Shown in pieces: positions 34,639-47,361 of a stretch of DNA of 64,000 bases. Origin of the DNA: Callipepla californica brunnescens (taxonomy: Eukaryota > Chordata > Aves > Galliformes > Odontophoridae). The DNA lies in assembly GCA_023055505.1 (NCBI GenBank), contig JALIRH010000013.1, forward strand, positions 6,200,001-6,264,000, given 5' to 3'. The notes under the pieces were generated by a model that saw only the letters and a program-made list of their open reading frames with translations, was not told where the DNA came from and did no database searches. Position 1 is the first letter of the stretch, and each line of letters starts with the position of its first letter. A program made the translations under genes and the position numbers.

Positions 34639-37600
34639 GACTAGGAAAAGGCACATTCATTTTTTGTAAGAGTGACCATCTCTTTCCAACCTAGCATAGC
34701 CTAGAGCTTTCATACAGTCCCACAAGAATCAGATACTCACAACCAACGACTGTTCTACAACTAAAAGCATCTGAGGTTTTGCTGTGGCAGCGAATGATAA
34801 AGATTTACTAACCCTGCTAATGAAATATGCAGACACTTAGTCAATCTTGGAATTCAAGAGCAATTGGCTGATCACCAGCCAACCCAAAAAGCAGATACTA
34901 AAACCTTGCTTAGTATTCTGCTGACAGTGTTGTGGAGGTTACACGTGAATAAATGGGAAACAGCTGCCCCTTGCTGCTTTTCCATTGCAGCCTGTCCAAT
35001 ATGACCCACACACTGAAATATGAACACTGCAGTAAATTGACTGCTCATGTGAACTTTGCGTGAGCCTTAGGTGAGCTGGGGGTGGACAGCTTGGAAAGAA
35101 TAAGGATGGACAACAGACAACATGCAGAATGAGTTATAAGGAATACAATGGAAAACTAACAGCAGCAGGAGGGAGGCTGCAGATTGCAGACATTAACACT
35201 CATAAAATCACGAGCAGTAACATAGGTTTGAGGAACAAAGTTCTAGACCAGCCTCTCTCCACCCTTGTAAAAGTACTTATCTTGACAGTAGATTCCGAAC
35301 AAGGCTTCTCCAGCATCATAAGCATAAACTGATATATTTTAAGCTATAAAGCTAGGCTCTGTGCAATGTGGATAACATGCAAATCTCTGCTCTGCAATGA
35401 GTAACAAGAACGTGTCAGAGGGCTATACCGGCCCCCATCTGCCTACAGTCTCAGAGCTTTGGTAGTGGTAACATTCCACATTGATAGAGTGAATACCCAT
35501 AAGTCTGCCTCCTAATAATTTCTGGTAGGCTAATGCAGCCTGTAAGGAAACACAGCACCTCTGGGTACTGCAAGCTCTCTGTTAGCATCCAGAACTCAAC
35601 AATTAACCTTTTACAAGCAATCAAGGGAACGGGAATACATCAAACATAGGTGGCTAAGCTAGTATTTAAAGAACAAGACCCTGCACTAATATCTGCCTAA
35701 ATACACAGGGGATACTAAGGAAGGGTAGATATAGTCCCCACTGGTGATGTTAAGATAGCAGTGTTTGCTTTGGCACTCAGGACTGCATGCTCAGCACACA
35801 GGACAAATATGGAGCCAGGTGCCAGCAAAACATCACTGCATCACATTCACAAATATCTCTTCTAGGATGCCCATCTCCAGGAACTGAACACACAGGTAGT
35901 AGAAATGTGCTGGGGAAACCACACACTGAGGAGTGGCTGTGGTGCATGTGGACCACTGCTATCACAAGCATTGGTCATCAGTACAGTGACTTCGTATCTG
36001 AGAAATACATGAATGTCCATCCCTATATGGTTGGTACTTTGAGCCTAGGCACTAGACAAGTCTGGGTTTTAAGAAGCTGGAAGAGGTTGGCAATGGGGGA
36101 TAATAATACCTCCTAATTCCAGTGGGAACTGAAAGAGACTGTGTGGAGTGAGGCAGGACACAGTGGATATTTCGGACCTGAAAACAGAAGTACCAGATGA
36201 CCAAGCAGCAGACTTCATGATGTATGCCACGTGGGAAAAACATGAGATTTTTTCCTAGGTAGAGTTGTTTTCAATACAGATAAATATGTCTTCATTTATA
36301 AACAGTGAAGCCATAAAGCAACTTTGTTGATAGCATGCTAAAAATAAAGAGAGAGATCAGTCTTCTGATAAAAAGGAAAGTTCAATAAGGTCTTTGTCCA
36401 CTCTATTCACAGAACAGTGACTTCCCAGACAACTTGATCTCAGAGACAGAAGGGAAATAGTTTTTTGTGGTACGTAAATTTTAGATTTGGAGGAGAAACC
36501 AAACTGGCTATTAATATTCAGGCACATTAACTAAACACAGTCACAGAGCAGCTTTGCTTCTCCAGAAATGAACAGTAATTAAGTGGAACTGGCCAGTGAG
36601 CTTGCTTTGTTAATGGCCCAGAGGCTGAGGAAGAAGGAACTTGTGACTGCTATTAGACAAAGGCATCAAATGGAAGCATCCCCTGGCTGTGCCATAAATA
36701 TATAGCAACAGCTGTTACAACTGAGACTAAGAGAATGTCTAGGCTGACATCCTGTCTCCACTGCTGTTGGAAAGGAGTAGATGCTAAAAGCTGTCATATG
36801 ACTAGCCTCCAGTAAAACAGCAGAAACTCAAACACAGCCACTCCATAGTTTTCTTCATACAACTTGCTCTGCCCTTCCTCAGCATTCTAAGAGCACCCAT
36901 TGGGGATTTAAATTCACAGCTACCCTGGAATCACTGGTAATGTTTTGTTCCTACTATTGTATCTCAACTGGGAAATAGTGTATTTTCACACAGTTAATCA
37001 TAAAACAATTTTAAAGTCTTCTATTTCACAGAACTCTTCCTGTTCTCTCAGTTTAGTAGAATAAAGTGGGATACCATTACACAGGGTCAGGGCAACATGT
37101 GGTGTCTACATCACAGCAGAAATCTCTGGGGCCCTTCAGCCATAAATGGCAAACATTAAGGTATAGATGCTTTCATGCAGAGGCAAGAGAAAGACTTTAG
37201 GAGTCACAGCAAGTGGGGGATTTCTACTATTGGGAAGGGTCAACTCCTGGGAACTGGATTAAAAAAAAAATAACTGAAGGACTCCTTGATGAAGCAACAG
37301 CATAAAGTACAGGTATTATTCCCACTGATAACTTTGACTTCTTCAGTTACAAGCACCAGGTTAAAAATCTCATGCCCAGTTCCACATTAAATACAGTTCA
37401 AGTCTCATTAACAGATGTCTGTGATGCTGACATTTGTCCCAGTAGGCATTATATCCCTCTGCACCAGCATCCCCATGCATACAGGGGCCACAAGGGACAC
37501 CTGAGTTTTAAGGTGAATTCTCCTGTTGTGTGGGCACCCATAGGCGGACACCTGGAGAAAACAGGGGTTGAGCAGCACTCCTTGTGCAAAGAATTCAATC

Positions 37601-40600
37601 ATATTTACTCCAGATGGGTTTAGAAAGAGGTCATCCAGCTCTGGGTGGAAATGCTGATATCTGAAAAGTCAAAAGTGTGTGGGTGGGCAAAGTCCCCTCA
37701 GCAGCATATTTTGTAAATGAGAACTGAAAAAAGGGATTTTCCTCTTTGACATTGGAACTAGAACCAACCAACCAATGAAATAAAAAAAAAATGATGTAAT
37801 GGGATCATCACAAAATTGTTTTCCTTACAGTATAAACTGTTGTAATTATTATTTAATGACTGGAACTGAAAACTGGTCCCCCCTGAACATAGGCATAAAT
37901 CCATCTGTTAACTGCGAATCATGCACATAATGCGACATCTGAGACTTCAGAGGAGAATTTAACTGTTTTGCAGCTAGCATTCCCTATACTCTACTGTGCA
38001 TTCAGTCTGTCTGTGAGGATTTGATTAGAATTCACAGTGTATCTGTTCATATTTTAAAGATTCTGAAAGCAATGCATTGCCAGTAGTGAGTTAAATAAAC
38101 GCTTAAGTTGATTAGCCTGGGGTTCAGACCAAAATGGCACCCTGAATAAGAGTGAACTCCAGCTTTAGGAAAGTTTGTGCCATGTTCAGGTGGTACCTTA
38201 GACTGTAATAGGAGAAGAGGCATACGTTGCAACATGTATGATTGTAGATACAACTTTTCTCATCATCTGCTTTGTGAAGCAGTTTTGTGGGAATCACATC
38301 CTCAACCCTTCAAGTTGGTCCTGAAATCCGTGCGAAGCCCCCAGGAGTCAAAAAGCTCCCTTCACAGACATGCCCTGCTCCAGGTGGGCTGAAATGAGCC
38401 TTGTGGTGGTGATGCACCCAATAGCTCAAGAGTGACTCACTCACAGAATTAATATTAGGACAATATTAAGTGGTAATGAAGGCAATGCTAAGCAGTCTGC
38501 AGCCACAGCATGAAGCAAGACTAAGGGTTAAGGATGTGGAAATAAAAATGAAAAAGTAGATTTTCAGGCTCTGTCAAGAATATCCAGAGTTTCAGGAAAA
38601 CCAGGTAGAGCACCAAAATGCATTTTATGTAAATACACAGATCAGCTGTTGATTTTGACAATTGTGTCTATGCCAAGTCTCCCCTGGGGCACGAGCCCTG
38701 CTACAGAAATGGGAAGAAGTAGTTTTTGAGCTACTCAGTTCCCAGCAAAACCTGCACTGTCCACATGGATTTGTCCATCATCCACTGACCTAGTCTCCTG
38801 GAAGACAGTCCATTATCTTGTTGCTAAAATAAGACCCAGTTATGAACAGTTTATAGTGCACTGCCATCAATCATGCCAAGATCATCCAGTAAGGAGTGTA
38901 GTTGGGCTGTAAGACAAGCTTGATTATGAGTGTTAAAAAAAGTGACTGACTAAAGCAGAGTGCCTCAGCACCACACAGGGACCTCTCAGGTTGTATCCTA
39001 GCAACTGGACAAGAAAAAAAAAACAGATGATCAGCACATCTGAAAGCTTCTCTAGACTTCTCTGAAGCTCTTGCATCTAGGAATTGTGCTGAACTCCCTT
39101 AAAATAGGTTCTGCTACAAGAACTGTCCTTAGGAATAATAATAATAATCTAAATCATGGGCTGGAGAAAAGTATCTGGCTTAACTTCTATCCCTGACTCA
39201 TGTTTCAACTAATTTTTATCAAGATCCATAAGGAGCTGCATGGGATTTTAGTGGATGGTGACTTATGTACACCTGGAAGCTGAATTTTAGATGCCCTCAC
39301 TCCAAGGGTCATTCATACAACACTGCTCTCTGCATCTGGCTCCACCTGAGCTAGATTCCATCAACTGAACTAGAGTACGGGGGATCTGCAATGACAACCT
39401 TTACAAGTTCCCTCAGGAAAATGAAGCTTAGGACAGTTTCAGACAATTCAGTGTCCAAGACAACACAATCCTTTACTGAAATCAGTAAAACAGATTAGAA
39501 ACATTCCTTAAAATTAGCAGTAACATCAGACTAGGCTGAATTTCTTCAGCTATCTGTGGGAGAATGAGTTTTTATAAATAAATGAAACCACTGCAATATT
39601 TCTGAAGAAGGAAGTTCAAAACAAAACCAAATTGTCAAAATAGCCCAAAGCCTTTCAAAACAACAAAACTCTTAGTCCAAACATGCAAGCATTTGGGAGC
39701 ACGCTGTACTAGGCAAAAGAAAATTGTGTGGGAACGCAGAGGAGGAAAAGGACTCAGCCCTACTGGAGCAGCAGGCACACGGCCACATGCATTTGTGTAG
39801 CACTTTGTATTAACAGATTAATTATGGGGAAATGGAGATTATAATTTTTCCTTTTTATGAAAAAGAAATAAAGCAGAGACATCAGTACATTTACTTCGGA
39901 CCCTTTGTAGTCTTAAGTAAGAAAGAAACTTCGGGCAACTTTCCTTTGCTTCCCTCCAACTGACTGCAGTGTTTCTCCTTTCAAGTTGGTAGCAACTAGA
40001 TCTATTCCATGCAGATCTGAATGAACAGTTAATATTTGAAAGTTCAAGCATTCACTAGAGAATTCTGTTCCAAAACCTTCTGAAACAAGATTTTTGTTTT
40101 CCACATGCTTGTTCATCACATAGATCATCTGCCACTCAGAGTCATGGCATGTAATGCTATAATGTGATGGAAAGTACAGCAATAACAGCAGAGTAGCACA
40201 ATCCTAGGCTGCAGCAAACACAAATGCAGCAGCTATGGATCCAGAAACAAGGGAAGAAAAACTACTTACTTTGGAATGCCTCAGGTAGGCAGGGATCTCC
40301 AGCAACGTACCTTCGCCTCTACTGCCAACCGTTAAATGAGGTCTGGAAGAGGTGGATCCTAGCTCCAGCCCTCCTGGTCACTCAGTGCACGGCATGCACA
40401 TAAGCTCCCCTGGGCTGGCCCTGCGTTCCCACCAGGTGCTCCATCACTGCTTCAATCCATTGACTTGCATTTCTGCTACATGGCTAAACGGACAAAATAC
40501 ACTCCAACAAAAACATTCACAGCAGATTCCACTCTGCCAAGACAAACAGCACCAAGTGCTGCCACTTGTTTCAGTATCTTTTCCACAGTGATTTAGTCTC

Positions 40601-43600
40601 CTGTTCCTAGCATTTGTACAGTTCTGGGCAAAAACCAGCAGCCTTCTGGTCTTTAGAAGAAGAACTACACAGTCCCCTCAGGTGGTTCTAGTTATCTAGC
40701 TCTCCTCATAGCATCAAGGGACATCCAAGTACCGCTATGGATGGCTGGGACAGGAGATGAGAAAGGCAGGAAAGGGAAAGAACAGGTCTTTTTCCATGTA
40801 ACAGGTCTGATACCATCTGCACACCTTGAGAGTTGGACCTAGTGGCTGGAAAGGACTCGGGCACCTGTTTGGGGATTTGTTCTATGGATAGCTGTACAGC
40901 ACAGCTCCACAGCTTGTAACAACAACAAAAGCTGCTGAAAAATTGGATGCCTAGCAGTCCTGTTCAAAATTATGGGAGTACACTTCACTGAGGGACTGAG
41001 TAACTGTAAAATGTTTTGAAAATACAGAAATGCTAAAGTATGATTACTAGTGCCATCTGCAGTGAATACTACTAGAAGCTCACTGTTAATTCTGAATTAA
41101 TTCAGAGTCTTCTCTGAGGGGTGAAGAGAGTGAATTTCCCCTAAGTCCTTTGGAAAGCTAATGAAACTCCATGCAAGGTGAGCTGCCCGAGGTCAGCACA
41201 ACAGCTCAGTCAGTCAAACTCTCATACAGGCAGGAATTAACAATATAGGTGGAAGAGAGAAGCTGTTTTAACAAGAGAAAAGATAAGAATGGTAATAAAC
41301 AGATAAATGAGGAACTGGTACTGATTGCAAACCTCAAAACAAGTGGAAAGTAAGTCCAAACACAAAGTGTTTTGGACATGACATCTGAGTTAAATCTGCT
41401 CTAATTTAACTCTCTATCCATCCCTGATACTGAGAACTCAGGCATTTCTTCCTGTGTGGGTTGTAAAAATGACAATACAACTTGGTAGGTGTCTGTATCT
41501 CTTGCCAGAGTTCAATAAACATCATTAGCAAAATAGGCCTCCACATGGGCCCAGCCCTCCCACATAGAAACACATCTGAATTTAAGGTCCTTGCAGATGA
41601 CAGGTTGAATAACCTCAGAAGTGCCTGCTGCAAAAACAACGTGGGGAGAGAGAAGTCTTTATTCTCTACAGCTGCAATGAAAACCTTTGATCCAAAGTAA
41701 TCTTTAGTCTGTTCATAGAACTCACAAATTCGGATAACAGAAGAATCCCTGAAGAAACATTCGGATTCTACCCACAAATGATCACTCGTTTCTCCTTGGT
41801 CCTTGTTAAACCTAGCTGTGGCAGTATTATGAGAAAGGTGGATAAAATTAACTGATACAACACCTGGAGCACAGGTCCAACAATGCAGAAGAAGGAACCT
41901 AATGAGCACTCTACTCTTCATTCTCCCAATTTCTAATGACTGCTTGAAAAATTATTTTCACTGGGTTCATATCAGTGTATTTCCAAAGTAATTTGTGTAT
42001 CTTTCTTTTATGTAGCACAGATTTGTCACAGTCTGGCCCAAAAATTTACATGGAGAGAAAGCCTTACCTACTTCAGAACAATTCAGGAATTCAGCAATCA
42101 GTCAGGCAAGCATTAATTAGCTTCAGCTGGTATAGACTGTGACGTTACCCAAAATTCATGTCTTTATTGTATCCTGCTACAAAGGAAACAAGAAATCTAA
42201 GTATACCCATCCAGCAAAAAGCAGCCTGGTCCTACAAAAAGGAGAGATAATTTCCTGCAAAATCAACAAAGGGAAAAAGAGCTGAGCAGAGAAGCTGGTT
42301 TGCAGGGACAGGCAGAGAGAGCTTTTCATTTCAGCAACATTCATTAGCATTACATAAATGCTGGGTTGCAGGATTTCAGCACATGCCTGCCTGCCTCTTC
42401 CAAGTTTCATAATTCAACCAGCAACAATTGCTGTTTAGACAGTGCTCTCACTCGTTGCTTCTTAAATAAAAGGACATAGGGTTTGAAGGTGTTGTCAGGT
42501 AGCTAATTGATAAAGGAGCAACTGGACTGATTCCAGTGAAAAATACATACAGCAGGGAATCACGGCACAAAATGCAAAATAAGGCACTACACACTGCATC
42601 ACAACAAGGGAAACGTGTAGTAAAAATCAGCGATCATGCCCTATAAAGTCTTGGTTTTCAGAGAGTTCTTCGCAGTGCAGAAGTGTAGAAGAGTCATAGT
42701 TTTTATAAAGACTATATTTTATCTAAATACTGCAATAATACACTGTGCTTCTGAGCTCCAGAGATTGAAGCCCATAGAAGGATGGATTTATACTACTCAG
42801 CTGCAGAAGGATAAAATTGTTATGCAGCTCTGTTTTTCATTACCCTCTGGCCTGTCTGATCAGGCTGTTGTGATAGGGAACCACCAGGACAGAGCTGATC
42901 TAAGGAGATAAATTGTTTCTGTCTCATCAAACACAATGCTTGAAAGAGAAAATGAAATACTCTGCCCAGAAATTGTGGGACCCATTTTCCTGAGGAGAAC
43001 TTCGCTGCCAGTGCCCCAAGCACAGGCTGTGAATGACAGCCTCTAGTTACTGGCACCTATCACAAACCCAACAGCCACTGTGGGTCTGTGGGTCAGGTTT
43101 ACCCCGTGAGATGCCTCTAGCCAGCCCACAGCAAGGACATGAAGAACACAGCGGGTGAATGCTCAGGCTGCTTGTGGAAACCCAGCTGCATTCAGTTCAG
43201 TGGTTCACAGTCTCAAACCACAGCTACCCTGTCTGCCTACGTGCTGGTCACCTCCAGCTGTACTCCTCTGCTAGTGAAACCTTGGAGCCCATTGCACACA
43301 TTCCAAACTGACATCCGCCCCCTAGAAAAATGAGCCACCTTGCATAAAGCAAAGAATCTTGTTCCTCTGTCACCATCCTGAAACACACACAATTAACATT
43401 CTAATTTTCATTGATAAGTTTAATTGGGAACTGGAACAGGGACACACAACACCCGCACTTTGTCAGTCAGGGGTAGCTAATAAATGCAAGTTAAAAGACC
43501 TGAGATCAGGATTGTTCAGGTTCCCATACCAACTTCAATTCCTCCAACTTCATTTCTGTAGGTAGATCTGAGCTTCAGACAAAAATCATTTTCAGCCACA

Positions 43601-43959
43601 AGGCATTCAGGCTGGGGGTACTCTTAATCACAGTTTCAAACTCCTCAGGGGATAAATGAACTGTAAGCTAACACAGCCACAGAAGCCTCCCCAAAGCACC
43701 AGACACTAAGCAACAAGAAAAAAAAAACATATACACATGAAAAGCAACAATATCAAAGAGCACCACTTGATGGTTCCACGTGACAAATGACACCTGCTCA
43801 TGATTCCAGCCCAGCAGGGAACTCTCCCCAGCTAAACCTTCCCAAGAGGGAAAAACAGAACCTCTGCAATTTACAGAAAACTAGAAAGAAATTGATACCC
43901 TTTCTCCATGGCTCACATCTTACTCCACAACTAGCAGGCAGCTGAGTCTTGTTTACCAC

Positions 43960-44130
43960 TTGCAAGCACGAAAGGGTTAAGCAGAACCTCGCACAAACTT
44001 CGCTGTGTGCTGAGCTGGCAGCCTCCCTCTCTTCCCTCCTCTCCTGCTGCCGAGATGCAGCAGCGCCAAAGTGCTGCGATCCGCTCCGCTCTGACTGTTG
44101 CCTGCTGCTGCTGAGGGAGGGGACTGGCTG
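43960..44130. promoter_or_regulatory. CpG-rich cluster, candidate promoter / first exon region
   Basis: About nine CG dinucleotides in 170 bases, with a pyrimidine-rich CCTCCCTCTCTTCCCTCC tract and GC-rich CAGCAGCGCC sequence. On the plus strand a good donor, GAAAG|GTAACT, lies downstream at about 44497, so a plus-strand first exon (perhaps for SERTM2) is possible. A minus-strand DCX upstream promoter is the alternative. Confidence 0.35.
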
Positions 44131-45106
44131 GCTCACGCTGTTTCCATCCAAGCAGTGAAGTGCACGAAGAGAAGACTCCTTGCCCACTTTTCCTATTGCC
44201 TACGAAGAATAGAGCATCAGCTCTGATGCTGTTGAGTCAGAGTGTAAACAGACATCAAGACTTGGAATAAGAGCCGTGCCACTGAACCATGAGAATTCAA
44301 GAGCAGAGGAGAAGATAGTTCATTTGGCATATCTGTTACTGAAAAGGCAATATCCTGATTCCAACAGTAAGACAGCAAATCTTTTCCATACTAATCCCTC
44401 TACCCGGGAGGAGATTCTCCTTCATAAATCACCAGCAAGCTCATGGTCTGAACCAGCTGCTCTAGTGCCTAAATCCCAACACTCCTGCCTCTGAAAGGTA
44501 ACTATGCTTTATTCTGTTCTCTTCCTATGCACAATCACAGCTGAGACACCAACACACTATCTTACACCTCAGCATAAGAACAAAAACCACTATCCACCAC
44601 TGAAATAAGACACACTCCCCCCCCTTTCCTGTCCCTCAGATACACCCTGGGGAAAACACAAACCATGGATGGAACTGATATGCTAATGCCTTGTTTGCAT
44701 TTCTTAAATGCTGTTTCATCTCTAAAAGTCACGTAGAGATAATACACCCGGTAGCATCTGTATTCTAAAAGAAACATTTCTGCACTTGTCAGCCAGCTCA
44801 GAGCACCTTAAGCTGCTTTGGACTAATTGTTCTATTCTGTCCCACTTTATTCAGTGCGGTTGTTTTAGCATTGGGTGGAAAAGCAAAAGAGAACTCAGGA
44901 AAGTTGCCTGCACTTTTAGAGATTACTTGCTAGCAGGGGACACTTGAAAGTGGTGTGGGAGTAAAAGGAAGTGAGATAAAAACATGAGCTGCAAAATCAG
45001 TGCATTGTCTGTCAGCATTGTTTGGCAGAAAAATCCTTTTCTGTGCTCTTCTGTGACATACAGAGACACAGAGGGGCCATGCAGGCTTCCTAAGACCGGG
45101 AAATTT

Positions 45107-45121
45107 AAAAAAAAAAAAAAA
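45107..45121. repeat. poly(A) tract, 15 nt
   Basis: Run of 15 A after AAATTT. A T-rich TTGTTGTTG plus poly(T) tract follows at about 45280-45300. Confidence 0.85.
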
Positions 45122-46803
45122 GAGCTCCTGAAGCTCCCCAAACCCTGATAGCTGCAGAGGGACGGTGGTAACTGCAACGCTCATAAAATTCTGGGTCACA
45201 AATATGCTCTCTTAGTGAGACATAATCCGAGAAGAAATCTTACTGCTGTTTCGTTTGGGCCTTCTATCACTGTTCTTTTGTTGTTGTTGTTTTTTTTTTT
45301 GTTCTCATATGAAATGCTTTGATTTTGCTTTTTTATTTTAATCTGTGCATAAAAATAAGTGTTAATAAGGAATTGTTTGTTTGCAATCAGTCTGTATCCA
45401 CCGAGCATTAATAATTGGTGCTCCTTAGAAACTGATATATTGTCCAGCCAGAGTAGAGCTGGAAAGCCTTGATGAAGAACATAGATCACAGTGAATTTTG
45501 GCACCACTTATACTGCTCTGCTCTCTAATAAATCTCTTACTTTCTTTGTCCACGTACTTTGTCCATGTGGTCTCCTAAGGACAGCCAGGGGTTTTTGTCT
45601 GTAGTATTACGAGTTACACACTAAGTTATAAATACCTATCTGCTTTACACACAGCTTTTGCAGAACCTTTCTGCACCCATTTACTTCCACATTATCTTGA
45701 TCTCCACAGTTTTCAAGTTCATATTCCTTAAATGGAGGAGTTCAAGGTGAATTTATCGACATCCAGAAAAATACATTCACTGATGATTGGCAGATTATAA
45801 AACAAAAATCTTTGGCGTTCCCTGGAGCTACTGAATTATTTCTGGAAAAGACGTAATTTCACTGCTTTCAATAGCCCAAACAGTTGGCTGCTCCTGACAA
45901 TTCTGTAGTTGAGACTACAAAAAATGAAAGCTGTGCCAAATCCCCGCTGCTAACACTTTCTACTATTATTTTGCTCCTTTTATTAATCAGCAGAGCTTTC
46001 TCAGTTTAAGGTCTTGGTCTACAGTTAATTATTGAACTTCGGATTAATGTCCTTAGCATTCTGCAGTCTAATTTTATGAAGTAAAGCCATCAGACTCTCT
46101 CCTCCTCAAGGAGAGAACCCAATTCTGACTTTTGCTCTTAGTGAGACAGCAGATAAGATGGGCATTGCCCTTTACTTCAATGCATGCGTCAGATCCCAGA
46201 TTGACTACATTTGATCACCAACAGGGAAATCATACTGTAAGAACAAAGGTTTAATATGGCCATTAACCTTCATATCATTTAATTTCCACCTGCTGTATGA
46301 CATAAGAATATTCCTCATGGGGGAAGAATTTTCATTTATATGTCTGAAGTATAGAGTTAAGATATGTTGCCCTACAATTTAGAGCCTAAGCACTTGGCTA
46401 TAGCACAACCCTTGTGCCCCCTGCTCCTGCCTCAGCTCCAAACCAGATGAAGTCACTATCACAGACTGTATAACAAGGCTGCAGGAGTTTTGCAGACACA
46501 AATCTCTCACTTTTCATTTTGCTCATTGCTAGAAACCTTGAGGGGTGCCCCAAGGCTGTCCTAAGACCAGACAAGACTAGCCCACAAGCCTGTCTCTGCT
46601 TGTTTAAGCATGCAGAGACACTTGCTCTGTAACTGATACACTGTGGGGCAGAATAATACAGCATCCACAAGGGTTGTGGGAGACTGCTTGCAGTACTTGT
46701 GTCTCCTAGAAGTAAAACAGCTGCAGGAGCACAGACATACCCACAGGGACCTCTAGACACGTGAAACACGAGGGACCAGATTCACCTAAAAGGTACACTT
46801 CAC

Positions 46804-46808
46804 CCTAC
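46804..46808. repeat. target site duplication, left copy (CCTAC)
   Basis: CCTAC directly precedes the left LTR and matches 52952-52956 after the right LTR. A 5-bp duplication is the footprint of retroviral integration. Confidence 0.95.
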
Positions 46809-46830
46809 TGTCACGGTGTTATCCGTGACA
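46809..46830. repeat. LTR-terminal inverted repeat, 3' LTR
   Basis: Arms TGTCACGG and CCGTGACA are perfectly complementary around a 6-base spacer (TGTTAT). The outer base pairs are the LTR edge itself. The same structure is at 52519-52540. Confidence 0.95.
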
Positions 46831-47241
46831 GTAACCCAAGGGGGAACCGAGAAGGGAAAAAGAAAGGGAGAGGAAAAAAACTGCCGCGCGGCCGCCTCAG
46901 CAGAGCCCCGCGCTCCAGGGGGAGGGGAAACAGAGGGAATAGAGGGTCTGTAAAGAAAAACACAACGGCACGATCTGAGAAGGAACGGTAACTTTACTAA
47001 ATCTAATAAAATTGAACAATTGAGAGAGAGAGACAAAATTTCCAAACCAGAAAACTGGGAGCTTACGTCGCACGTGCTGAACTCCTCACAGCCGCTCGGA
47101 CAGCGCGCGCCACCAAAAAGCGCGGGCCTCCCGTCCGGTGCGGAGCTCCGCCCCTCCCCTGCTCCCACAGCATTAACTCCTTAACGGCCTGCATGATGTT
47201 CTGATGTGGAATACCGGCATCAAAACCACAAAACCACAACA
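46809..47241 (-). repeat. 3' LTR of the ERV
   Basis: 433 bp, same sequence as 52519-52951. In element sense it begins TGTTGTGGTTTTGTGG and ends in an inverted repeat. It is rich in CG, with a GC box (GGGGAGGGGCGGAGC). No AATAAA is visible on the minus strand (AGTAAA is the closest); an AATAAA occurs on the opposite strand. Confidence 0.97.
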
Positions 47242-47255
47242 TTCCACCCCTTATT
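47242..47255 (-). promoter_or_regulatory. polypurine tract of the ERV
   Basis: On the minus strand AATAAGGGGTGGAA abuts the 3' LTR start (TGTTGTGG). Position and G-rich end fit a plus-strand DNA primer, although one T near the 3' end and one T near the start interrupt the purines. Confidence 0.8.
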
Positions 47256-47334
47256 CCACATCATCACATCATGCTTAACATGTATCTATATAGAACCAAG
47301 AACAGCAATAACACAGATTACATACAAACATATC

Positions 47335-47352
47335 TATATATATATATATATA
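47335..47352. repeat. (TA)9 microsatellite in the ERV 3' region
   Basis: Nine TA units between the pol stop and the polypurine tract. This 105-base stretch is all that separates pol from the 3' LTR signals. Confidence 0.9.
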
Positions 47353-47361
47353 CACATGGAA

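Larger units (their letters stand above)
17728..46808. other. long non-coding stretch, intergenic or far-upstream DCX region
   Basis: About 29 kb without a recognisable protein gene. The open frames are short, mostly overlap antisense frames and match no family I know; the longest (41406-41921, minus, 171 codons) is treated as a finding. Local features are two CpG-rich clusters (25785-25966 and 43960-44130), homopolymer runs of G (26919-26936), A (31238-31254, 45107-45121) and T (34612-34638), and a CAAA repeat (27590-27612). Non-coding 5' exons of DCX or SERTM2 could lie here unseen. Confidence 0.7.
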
